11,446 bases of DNA from DATDOO01 sp035293245 (GTDB taxonomy: Bacteria; Pseudomonadota; Gammaproteobacteria; Methylococcales; Methylococcaceae), in NCBI GenBank assembly GCA_035293245.1, contig DATDOO010000216.1, forward strand, positions 1 through 11,446, given 5' to 3'. The notes beneath the pieces are model-generated. The model was not told where the DNA came from. It did not search any database and was given only the letters and a program-made list of their open reading frames with translations. Below, piece after piece: positions 1 through 5,153 of this stretch (the first letter of the stretch is position 1; the number at the start of each line of letters is the position of its first letter). Position numbers and translations under genes: made by a program.

Positions 1-479
1 GGCAGGCGAAGAATGATCTCCCCCGCAGGCCCGTTCAGCCGTACTTCTTGGCGGGTGATTTTACCCAGTTTGTAGGCGCCGATCGCCTCGCCTTCGCGGT
101 ACACCCGGCCGTCGAGGATCGCGGTGCGCCGCCCTTTTCCCAGCAAAACGGATTGCAGCACCGGCACGCGGTCGGCGACCGGCGTTTCCGCCTCGGGCGA
201 CGAAAAGGACGGCGGCGGACGGGTCGGGTCGGGCAGGTTCTCCCCCAGCGCCGGGCCGGCCGCAGCCAGGAAAGAAACGATAATAAGGTAGGTTGGGTTG
301 GCCCTGAGCGCAGCGCAGCGGAGTCGAAGGGCGTAACCCAACAAACCACTGCCGAATGTTGGGTCTCGTGCCGGGCAATCCCTGCCCGTCACCCTGCGGG
401 CGCTTCGCGCGCAAATCCGCTCCGGGCGGATTTGTCGCGGAGAACCGCCAACCCAACCTACTGCTTTCCCCGGATTCAT
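1..479 (-). CDS. mshK: MSHA pilus biogenesis protein MshK, 5' part (N-terminus carries an in-frame repeat insertion)
   Basis: Seen: an open frame runs on the minus strand from ATG at 479-477 to the window edge (159 codons, no stop). The ATG overlaps the mshJ stop as ATGA. The mature part begins ENLPDPTRPPP and continues with VLQSVLLGKGRRTAILDGR, VYREGEAIGAYKLGKI and a hydrophobic end. Known: MshK proteins are small periplasmic proteins of the MSHA type IV pilus with a 'DPTRP' start and an SVLLGKGRR-type segment, structurally like PilP. They lie between mshJ and the secretin gene mshL. Odd: codons 7-64 are encoded by a 174-bp repeat (288-461). Removing it gives MNPGKALIIVSFLAAAG, an ordinary signal peptide. 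With it, the hydrophobic core is pushed about 58 residues downstream but stays in frame. In-frame TTG codons at 344 and 341, inside the repeat, are possible alternative starts. Identity is well supported by motif and position; whether the product is still exported is unknown. Confidence 0.8.
   Translation of the reverse strand, partial: MNPGKAVGWVGGSPRQIRPERICARSARRVTGRDCPARDPTFGSGLLGYALRLRCAALRANPTYLIIVSFLAAAGPALGENLPDPTRPPPSFSSPEAETPVADRVPVLQSVLLGKGRRTAILDGRVYREGEAIGAYKLGKITRQEVRLNGPAGEIILRL
288..461. repeat. 174-bp MITE/REP-like element with perfect 15-bp terminal inverted repeats
   Basis: The two ends are exact reverse complements: GTAGGTTGGGTTGGC at 288-302 and GCCAACCCAACCTAC at 447-461. 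The interior is rich in hairpins. CAAATCCGC (412-420) pairs with GCGGATTTG (426-434) around a 5-nt loop. CGGGCA (372-377) pairs with TGCCCG (383-388). TTGGGTT (293-299) pairs with AACCCAA (335-341). GCCCT (301-305) pairs with AGGGC (328-332). It encodes no protein of its own. Its length of 174 is a multiple of three and it contains no stop in the mshK frame. No clear target-site duplication is visible (AAG outside one end, TGC outside the other). It resembles the TAGGTTGGGTT...AACCCAACCTA intergenic repeats of many bacteria, which are thought to be non-autonomous; that family link is from memory, not a search. Confidence 0.75.
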
Positions 480-1192
480 AGCGTCAGCCATTCCCGCTCC
501 AGGCTCAGCGTGTAAAGGGTCAGGCGCATGCGCAGGCGGGGATGCCGATCCGTCTCCAGCCGCACTTCGCCCCACAGCACTTTCCACGGCATTTTTTCCA
601 CGGCATCCAGATAGGCGAGGAGATCGGAATAGCTGCCGGTCAAGGTCAGTTCCACGCCGTGGCGGTATACCTGGCCCTCGGGAGGCGGCGCGGTTTCCGC
701 GCCGGCCGCCGGCGGTTTCGCGCCGCTGTCCTTCGGCGGGGCGTTCAGAGTCAGCACGTCGGCGGCCGGCAGCTTGCGGAAACCTTCCAGGCGGGGGCCG
801 GCGGTTTCGGCCAGCAGGTTTTCCAAAAGGCCCGGCATGTCGGCGGGCGCAACCAGCCCCTGGCCGAAATCGTGCAGCGCGGCGTCCGCTTCGGCGATGC
901 GCACGCGCAGTTGGGCGGCCTTGTCGCGCAGCAGCGCATTGGGATCGGCGGGGGGATGGGTGGCGAGGGCCGCCAGTTGTGCCTGTAGCGCCGCCGCCTG
1001 GGAGTCGGCGGTGTTCAGGTTCTGCTGCGCGGCCGTCTTGCGTTGCAGAGCGGGCTCCAGCAGCAGGGCGTCGATACCGGTCCATGCCACCGCCAGGGCC
1101 ATCGCCAGGGACAGCATACGCTCGCGCAGGGTCAGGGCGTCGAATTTCGCCCCCCAGGTGCGCCACTTCTGCGCCAACCGGTCAGCGTTCAT
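476..1192 (-). CDS. mshJ: MSHA biogenesis protein MshJ (PilO-like inner-membrane protein)
   Basis: The protein has 238 residues from ATG at 1192, starting MNADRLAQKWRTWG. One membrane segment near residues 26-44 (MLSLAMALAVAWTGIDALLL) is followed by an Ala/Gln/Leu-rich coiled coil (about 50-110). Then comes a Pro/Ala-rich linker (about 155-175) and a C-terminal ferredoxin-like domain ending in WKVLWGEVRLE and LTLYTLSLEREWLTL. Known: these closing motifs, basic-W-x-x-x-WG and LYTLS, are typical of MshJ, the PilO equivalent that pairs with the PilN-like protein in the inner-membrane platform of the MSHA pilus. It overlaps the upstream PilN-like gene by 11 bases and the downstream mshK by 4, so coupled translation is likely. 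A TTG five codons upstream is open in frame. The ATG is preferred because an AGGACAGG Shine-Dalgarno-like stretch lies just before it; that stretch belongs to a repeat element (1194-1218). Confidence 0.88.
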   Translation of the reverse strand: MNADRLAQKWRTWGAKFDALTLRERMLSLAMALAVAWTGIDALLLEPALQRKTAAQQNLNTADSQAAALQAQLAALATHPPADPNALLRDKAAQLRVRIAEADAALHDFGQGLVAPADMPGLLENLLAETAGPRLEGFRKLPAADVLTLNAPPKDSGAKPPAAGAETAPPPEGQVYRHGVELTLTGSYSDLLAYLDAVEKMPWKVLWGEVRLETDRHPRLRMRLTLYTLSLEREWLTL

Positions 1193-1835
1193 GCCTGTCC
1201 TGAGCAACGCCGAAGGGCTTGCCCTCGTCCGGACGGCTGCTGAGACGGAATTCCAGGAAGCCCGCCGGCGGGGCGTCCGGGGGTGTCTGGGGCGACGCCA
1301 TCCTGAGGTCGGCGAAGCTGCGGCCGTGCAGAACCGCTTCCGTTTCCAGCCGCTGCACGTAGAGCGGCAGCAGTTCGCTGCCCGTCATCCGCCCTTCCAG
1401 GGTCAGTTCGCCGGCCGCGCCGCCTAGGCGGAAGCCGGTCAGCCACAGGCCGTCCACCGCTTGCCGGGCAAGGGCCCGCCAGTATTCGGAAAAACCGCGG
1501 GTATTGCCCAGTGCCCCGCTTTTCAGCACGCCCACCACGCGCTGGAGGGCGTCGTGGCGTTGTTCCAGCCGCCGGGTTTCGGCTTCCAGCCGCGCGTCGA
1601 CCGGCGGCGGCGCGGCGCGGCGGGCGGCCTCCACGACCTCCTGCTGCAACACCTGCGCGCGCGCGGCCGCCTCGCGGGAGCGGCTTTCCGCGCCGCGCGC
1701 CTGGATGAGAATCAGCGCATAGCCCAGAACCAGCAGCAGTAAAAAGCCGCCGAGCAGCGAGGCGCAAAGCAGCGCCGGCAAAGGCGGCGGTTTGGGAACC
1801 AGGCGGGGATCGAACAGGTTGATCTGCTGGCTCAC
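1182..1835 (-). CDS. MSHA-type pilus assembly protein, PilN-like (MshI2-type)
   Basis: The protein has 217 residues. It starts at a GTG (1835-1833) that overlaps the mshI TGA as GTGA. The N-terminus SQQINLFDPRLVPK is the classic PilN/GspL cytoplasmic peptide that binds the PilM-like protein. A long hydrophobic segment follows at about residues 21-46 (LLCASLLGGFLLLLVLGYAL). A coiled coil rich in Ala, Glu, Arg and Gln covers about 48-100, then a periplasmic ferredoxin-like domain (WLTGFRLGGAAGELTLEGR). Role: inner-membrane bitopic partner of MshJ, linking the cytoplasmic actin-like MshI to the periplasmic platform. The reading frame is open much further upstream, but that stretch is only a shadow of mshI. 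The last residues (about KPFGVAQDRHER) come from a repeat element, so the natural C-terminus was probably near FRLSSRPDEG. Some genomes call this gene mshI2; the symbol is left blank because usage varies. Confidence 0.82.
   Translation of the reverse strand: MSQQINLFDPRLVPKPPPLPALLCASLLGGFLLLLVLGYALILIQARGAESRSREAAARAQVLQQEVVEAARRAAPPPVDARLEAETRRLEQRHDALQRVVGVLKSGALGNTRGFSEYWRALARQAVDGLWLTGFRLGGAAGELTLEGRMTGSELLPLYVQRLETEAVLHGRSFADLRMASPQTPPDAPPAGFLEFRLSSRPDEGKPFGVAQDRHER
1194..1218. repeat. short CCTGAGC...CGAAGGGC dispersed-repeat-like element
   Basis: On the plus strand this reads from CCTGTCCTGAGC to GCCGAAGGGC. The same framing sequence, CCTGAGC followed by a variable GC-rich centre and CGAAGGGC, occurs inside the 174-bp element (303-332). 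On the coding (minus) strand it encodes the KPFGVAQDR part of the last residues of the PilN-like protein, and it supplies the AGGACAGG in front of the mshJ ATG. Such CCTGAGC/GAAGGG units are familiar as dispersed repeats in many bacterial genomes (recollection). Two related copies within 1 kb, both at gene junctions of one operon, support this reading. Confidence 0.5.
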
Positions 1836-2782
1836 GGCCGTTCCTCTTCCAGCCGCAGCGCCGCGCCCAGGGCCAGAAAACAGGCGGCTTGCGCGGCGGG
1901 GGTCAGGCCGTCCAGCGCCGCCCGTTCGAAGGAGAGGATTTCGCGCAAATCCAATTCCGTCACCGGCAGGTACAGGTTGTCGGCGAGGAAACCTTGCAGG
2001 CCGAGATCTTCGGCCTGGGGGGCCAGCACCAGCCGGCTGAGCGGCAGGGCCTGGAACTGGCGGTCGAAATGATCCAGGGAGCGTTGCAATTCCAGGGCGA
2101 TGCGCTCGAACAGTTTGGCGCGGTGTTCCCCGTCGGCGCGCTGCATGTGGGGCCAGGACACGTCGATGTGGCGTGCGAGACACAACTCGCCGCGCAGGGT
2201 GAAAGTCAGCAGGCCGCCGGTTTGGGAGAAGGACAACAGCGCAAGCCCTCGCCCTTCGCCCTCCAGCAGGGCGGCGACGTTGCGCTGCGCCAGTTCGGGA
2301 ATGTCGATGATTTGCAGCGGCACTTTCGCCCGCCGCCAGCGCGCCATGCAGGCCCGCAGCATGTCGCCGCGCGCCGCAACGGCGAGGAGGCGCTTGGGGC
2401 GGGCGGCGGCATCGCTGGGTTCGGGGATTCCCAGCACGTCCACGGCGGCGTCTTCGACGCGGAAATCCACCATGTCCTTGATTTTCCAGCGCACCGCGTT
2501 CTTGAGTTCTTCCGCCGGCACCGGCGGCGCGTCCACGCCCAGCAGCCGGTAATCCCCCGGATTCAGCAGCGTCGAGCAGCGGAAGCGGTTGGCGCGCAGT
2601 TCGCGCGCCCAGCGGTTCAGCGGCTCGCCGTCGTCGGGGAGGGTGCGCAGGCCGCACAAGGTCACGACGGGGCGGTCTTCCCCCAGGCGGCGCAGGTGGG
2701 TGTAGGTCAGTTCGCCTCCCGTCAGCCGCGTGGCCAGCAGTCCCGGTTCGCTCGCGCGCTTGAAGAGGGGGAAAAGTGCCAT
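1832..2782 (-). CDS. mshI: MSHA biogenesis protein MshI (PilM-like, actin-fold)
   Basis: The protein has 316 residues, beginning MALFPLFKRASEPGLLATRL, with no signal peptide or membrane segment. Family-typical stretches include LLNPGDYRLLGVDAPPVPAE, ELKNAVRWKIKDMVDF and, near the end, LELQRSLDHFDRQFQALPLS followed by a FLADNLYLPV segment and an Ala-rich last helix (AAQAACFLALGAALR). Known: MshI belongs with PilM and the GspL cytoplasmic domain (actin-like ATPase fold). It sits under the inner membrane and docks onto the N-terminal peptide of the PilN-like protein, whose gene follows with a 4-bp overlap. The ATG follows accA by 36 bases with only a weak ribosome binding site, so it is probably read through from accA or from an unseen weak promoter. 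Confidence 0.85.
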   Translation of the reverse strand: MALFPLFKRASEPGLLATRLTGGELTYTHLRRLGEDRPVVTLCGLRTLPDDGEPLNRWARELRANRFRCSTLLNPGDYRLLGVDAPPVPAEELKNAVRWKIKDMVDFRVEDAAVDVLGIPEPSDAAARPKRLLAVAARGDMLRACMARWRRAKVPLQIIDIPELAQRNVAALLEGEGRGLALLSFSQTGGLLTFTLRGELCLARHIDVSWPHMQRADGEHRAKLFERIALELQRSLDHFDRQFQALPLSRLVLAPQAEDLGLQGFLADNLYLPVTELDLREILSFERAALDGLTPAAQAACFLALGAALRLEEERP

Positions 2783-2818
2783 GAATTGCGCCGGGAAAGG
2801 GAGGGGATGCCGGCTCGC

Positions 2819-3787
2819 CTATCCCTGCCCCTCCTCCTGGAACACGCCGTAATCCATGATCCGGGCGTAGCGCTGTTCCAGAAGCGTCCCCAAGTCCGCC
2901 CCGGCCAGTTCGCGCAAGTGGCGGTCGAGCACGACCTTGAGCCGGGACGCGATTTCGTCGCGGTCGCGGTGCGCGCCGCCCAGCGGCTCGGGGATGATCT
3001 CGTCGATCAGTTCCTGTTCCTTGATGCGGTCGGAGGTGATGCCCATGGCCTCGGCGGCCAGTTCGGCCTTGTCGGCGCTCTTCCACAGAATGGAGGCGCA
3101 GCCTTCGGGGGAGATCACCGAGTAGGTACTGTATTGCAGCATCAACAGCCGGTCGCCGACGCCGATGGCCAGCGCGCCGCCGGAGCCGCCCTCGCCGATC
3201 ACGACGCAGACCACGGGAGTTTTCAGGCGCGCCATCTCGAACAGGTTACGGGCGATGGCCTCGCTCTGTCCGCGCTCCTCGGCGCCGATGCCGGGATAGG
3301 CGCCGGGGGTGTCGATCAGGCACACCACCGGCAGGCGGAAGCGCTCGGCCAGCTTCATCAAGCGCAGCGCCTTGCGGTAGCCTTCCGGGCGCGGCATGCC
3401 GAAATTGCGGTGGATTTTTTCCTTGGTATCCCGGCCTTTCTGGTGGCCGATCACCAGCAGCGGCAGGCCGTTCAGCCGGGCCAGACCGCCGACGATGGCC
3501 GGGTCGTTGGCGAAGGTGCGGTCGCCGTGCAACTCATGGAATTCGTCGAAGATGCGCTCGATGTAATCTTGTGTGTACGGCCGCTGCGGATGGCGGGAAA
3601 TCTGCGAGATCTGCCAGGCGGAAAGGTCGGAAAACAAGTCCTCGGTCAGTTTGCGGCTTTTTTCCTCCAGGCGGGCGATTTCCTCGGTGATGTTGATCTG
3701 ATTGTCGAAGCCGACGCGGCGCAGCTCCTCGATCTTGGCTTCCAGTTCGGCGATGGGTTGTTCGAAGTCGAGAAATTTCAGATCCAT
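2819..3787 (-). CDS. accA: acetyl-CoA carboxylase, carboxyltransferase subunit alpha
   Basis: The protein has 322 residues, close to the usual length (about 319). The start MDLKFLDFEQPIAELEAKI is family-typical. An in-frame ATG 41 codons further upstream (3910) would extend into the preceding gene and is rejected. The N-terminal helical hairpin (1-70) is followed by the crotonase-like core: RPYTQDYIERIFDEFHELHG, GDRTFANDPAIVGGLA, GHQKGRDTKEKIHRNFGMP, LIDTPGAYPGIGAEERGQSE and the oxyanion-hole loop GEGGSGGALAIG. Role: with AccD it transfers the carboxyl group from carboxybiotin on AccB to acetyl-CoA, making malonyl-CoA for fatty acid synthesis in the cytoplasm. It follows the hydrolase gene by 31 bases and precedes mshI by 36, all on one strand, so a shared transcript is plausible. 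No odd residues are seen. Confidence 0.97.
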   Translation of the reverse strand: MDLKFLDFEQPIAELEAKIEELRRVGFDNQINITEEIARLEEKSRKLTEDLFSDLSAWQISQISRHPQRPYTQDYIERIFDEFHELHGDRTFANDPAIVGGLARLNGLPLLVIGHQKGRDTKEKIHRNFGMPRPEGYRKALRLMKLAERFRLPVVCLIDTPGAYPGIGAEERGQSEAIARNLFEMARLKTPVVCVVIGEGGSGGALAIGVGDRLLMLQYSTYSVISPEGCASILWKSADKAELAAEAMGITSDRIKEQELIDEIIPEPLGGAHRDRDEIASRLKVVLDRHLRELAGADLGTLLEQRYARIMDYGVFQEEGQG

Positions 3788-3818
3788 GTTTCGGTGATCG
3801 GTGGGATGGAATAAGGAG

Positions 3819-4535
3819 TCAGGCCAGGGTTTCGGAAAGAAAATTCTGTAACGCCGTCCAGGAACGCCGGTCGGCGAGAGGATTATAAACCGTGCCGAAC
3901 GCGGGGTCATTGGCCTGCGGGTTGGTGAAGGCGTGCACGGTGTTGCCGTAGACGTGGATTTGCCAGTCGGCGCCCGCTTCCGTCAGTTCCTTCTCCAGGG
4001 CCAGCACGTCTTCGGGGGGAGCCAGCGGGTCGTCGTGGCCGTGCATGGCCAGCACCTTGGCGCGAATTTTCACCACCGCCGTGTTGCCGGGCGGCTTGAA
4101 CAAGCCGTGGAAGCTCACCGCGCCGGCCAGGTCCGCGCCGGTGCGCGCCAGGTCCAGCACGCACAGGCCACCGAAACAAAAACCCATGGCGGCGATGCGC
4201 TGTGCATCCACTTCCGGCTGGAGGCGCAGCGTCTCCAAAGCGCAAGTGATGCGCCGCTGCAACAGGGCGCGATCCTCGATGAACGGCATCATCAGGCGGG
4301 CGTTTTCCTCGGCGTTACGGCCCAGGATGCCCTTGCCGTACATGTCCAGGGCAAAAGCCGCATAGCCCAGTTCCGCCAGCTTGCGCGCCTTGGCGCAGAC
4401 GAATTCGTCGCGGCCGACCCAGGCGTGGGAAATCAGTACCGCGGGACGCGGGCCGGTTTGCCGGTCGTCGCAGGCGAAATAGCCTTCCAGGCAGGTTGCG
4501 CCGTCGTGGTATTCAATGGGGCGGGTTTGCAGCAT
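3819..4535 (-). CDS. dienelactone hydrolase family protein (alpha/beta hydrolase)
   Basis: The protein has 238 residues from ATG at 4535 (MLQTRPIEYHDGATCLEGYF). A GTG three codons upstream (4544) is an alternative start. Strand-loop elements of the fold are visible: PAVLISHAWVGRDEF (oxyanion side), YAAFALDMYGKGILG, the nucleophile elbow MGFCFGG with catalytic Cys about 120, the acid loop AMHGHDDPLAPPEDV, and the catalytic His in VYGNTVHAFTNPQAN. This Cys-Asp-His arrangement is that of dienelactone hydrolase (carboxymethylenebutenolidase). The real substrate is not deducible, and no aromatic-degradation genes lie nearby; many such proteins are general esterases. There is no signal peptide, so it is cytosolic. 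It is the first gene of the minus-strand run, with a TATAAT 33 bases upstream. Confidence 0.92.
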   Translation of the reverse strand: MLQTRPIEYHDGATCLEGYFACDDRQTGPRPAVLISHAWVGRDEFVCAKARKLAELGYAAFALDMYGKGILGRNAEENARLMMPFIEDRALLQRRITCALETLRLQPEVDAQRIAAMGFCFGGLCVLDLARTGADLAGAVSFHGLFKPPGNTAVVKIRAKVLAMHGHDDPLAPPEDVLALEKELTEAGADWQIHVYGNTVHAFTNPQANDPAFGTVYNPLADRRSWTALQNFLSETLA

Positions 4536-4567
4536 GGCGGCCACTCGGGGTGGGGAAGTCGTCGGGC

Positions 4568-4573
4568 ATTATA
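4568..4573 (-). promoter_or_regulatory. candidate -10 box for the hydrolase-accA-msh run
   Basis: On the minus strand this is a perfect TATAAT in the context GTCGCTATAATGCCC, 33 bases before the hydrolase ATG. The expected -35 position has no good TTGACA match (GGAAAG-like), so it is either a weak promoter or needs an activator. It is the only obvious sigma70-like -10 in front of this operon. Confidence 0.45.
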
Positions 4574-4640
4574 GCGACTCGGCGGATCACCTTTCCTCCC
4601 GCTCGCGCGCGCCACAATTTACCGGTACGGCAGCGGCCTA

Positions 4641-4700
4641 TTCGTCGTCACAAAACCATAACGAAACCGTCATGGCGTCATAACAGGACAGTCTTTAGTC
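4641..4700 (+). promoter_or_regulatory. phased direct repeats, candidate response-regulator operator upstream of the secreted-protein cassette
   Basis: CGTCA occurs at 4646 and 4668, 22 bases apart, with an extra CGTCAT at 4676. CATAAC occurs at 4657 and 4679, also 22 apart. Together this makes an array on an 11-bp step: CGTCA at 4646, CATAAC at 4657, CGTCAT at 4668, CATAAC at 4679. An 11-bp phase and TCATAA-type units resemble PhoB/OmpR-family operators. A TTTAGT (4694-4699) lies about 10 bases beyond the last unit, where an activator-dependent -10 could sit. The repeats are seen; the regulator is inference. Confidence 0.3.
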
Positions 4701-4705
4701 TTGGA

Positions 4706-4720
4706 ACCGAATTATTCGGT
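4706..4720. promoter_or_regulatory. 15-bp perfect palindrome, candidate operator
   Basis: ACCGAAT-T-ATTCGGT has 7-bp arms around one central base, located 44 bases upstream of the first cassette start codon. It could be a dimeric repressor site or a small 5'-UTR hairpin. No known consensus is assigned. Confidence 0.35.
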
Positions 4721-4751
4721 CAGGTGTAGTTCGACAAATTGACAAGGATCA

Positions 4752-4761
4752 GGGAGGGAGG
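4752..4761 (+). promoter_or_regulatory. strong ribosome binding site with two possible starts
   Basis: GGGAGGGAGG precedes two in-frame ATG codons, at 4764 and 4770. The first GGAGGG unit (4753-4758) is about 5 bases from 4764. The second GGAGG (4757-4761) is 8 bases from 4770. Either start gives the same signal peptide. Confidence 0.6.
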
Positions 4762-4763
4762 TC

Positions 4764-5150
4764 ATGTCGATGGCTTCATTTTGGAAATTCTGGATTCTGC
4801 TGCTGGCATTTACGACATCGACCGCCTGGGGCGCAAGCCCTTACCAGCAGCCTCTCGATCTGGCGACACAGTGGCTTTCGGGCCAGAAGAACGCAGACGG
4901 CAGTTGGGGAGCGACAGAGGACATCCAGCCCCTATACACCAGCGCGGCGGTGCGTGCACTGGCGGCAGCCCACCGGAGGCAGGGCGCCTATTATGCCGGG
5001 ACGACCTGGCTGGAAAGCCATGCCGGCGGCAACGTCGATTTCGCCGCGCGACGCGTGGGCGCGCTGACGGCCCGCGGCGACAGTCTCGCGATATCGTTTT
5101 CCTACCTGCAGAATGCTCAGGCCCGAGACGGCACGGCCTATTCGGGCTGA
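4764..5150 (+). CDS. N-terminal fragment of a secreted QW-repeat (prenyltransferase/squalene oxidase repeat) protein, cut by an in-frame TGA
   Basis: The fragment has 128 residues. A signal peptide (MSMASFWKFWILLLAFTTST followed by AWGAS) leads into alpha-alpha-barrel repeats. Repeat one is the QW-type motif QKNADGSWGA (41-50). Repeat two is QNAQARDGTAYSG (116-128), which stops at TGA (5148-5150). The same frame continues at once as GLSTLYSSSVIDTALALLAY, the normal continuation of such a repeat. Reading TGA as TGG would give the Trp the motif expects. Known: these repeats occur in terpene cyclases, prenyltransferases and complement-like thioester-protein domains; secreted bacterial versions have no defined catalytic role. 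The catalytic DXDD of squalene-hopene cyclases is not seen, so an enzymatic cyclase is unlikely. This is the 5' part of gene A, first gene of the plus-strand cassette. Alone it is probably non-functional unless the TGA is read through or is a sequence error. Confidence 0.65.
   Translation: MSMASFWKFWILLLAFTTSTAWGASPYQQPLDLATQWLSGQKNADGSWGATEDIQPLYTSAAVRALAAAHRRQGAYYAGTTWLESHAGGNVDFAARRVGALTARGDSLAISFSYLQNAQARDGTAYSG
5148..5150 (+). other. in-frame TGA at a conserved Trp position
   Basis: The context is GGC TGA GGC. The other QW-like repeats of the protein read DGSWG, DQGWS and DGSWN at the equivalent point, so a single G-to-A change (TGG to TGA) explains the stop. The frames before and after are the same. 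Neighbouring genes use TGG for Trp and end with TGA, so an altered genetic code is unlikely. Confidence 0.7.
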
Positions 5151-5153
5151 GGC

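Noticed and set aside
288..461. Rho-independent terminator or CRISPR-like repeat between mshJ and mshK
   Set aside because: The hairpins lack a trailing T run, and no regularly spaced identical units are present. The paired 15-bp ends fit a single MITE/REP-like element better.
1836..3086. Upstream extension of the PilN-like frame to more than 600 residues
   Set aside because: The extension is Arg/Pro-rich out-of-frame translation of mshI and part of accA. The GTG at 1835 gives the conserved SQQINLFDP start and overlaps the mshI stop.
1889..3814. A 641-codon plus-strand open frame opposite mshI and accA
   Set aside because: It spans two genes with clear family identity on the other strand and has no recognisable motifs, so it is a shadow frame.
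3788..3910. A 41-residue N-terminal extension of AccA
   Set aside because: It would overlap the preceding hydrolase gene and lacks family similarity. The ATG at 3787 gives the standard AccA start and length.
5148..5150. Selenocysteine or an alternative genetic code at the TGA
   Set aside because: A Trp is expected here by the repeat pattern, no clear SECIS-like hairpin was noticed, and TGA is used as a normal stop by neighbouring genes such as mshJ and mshI.
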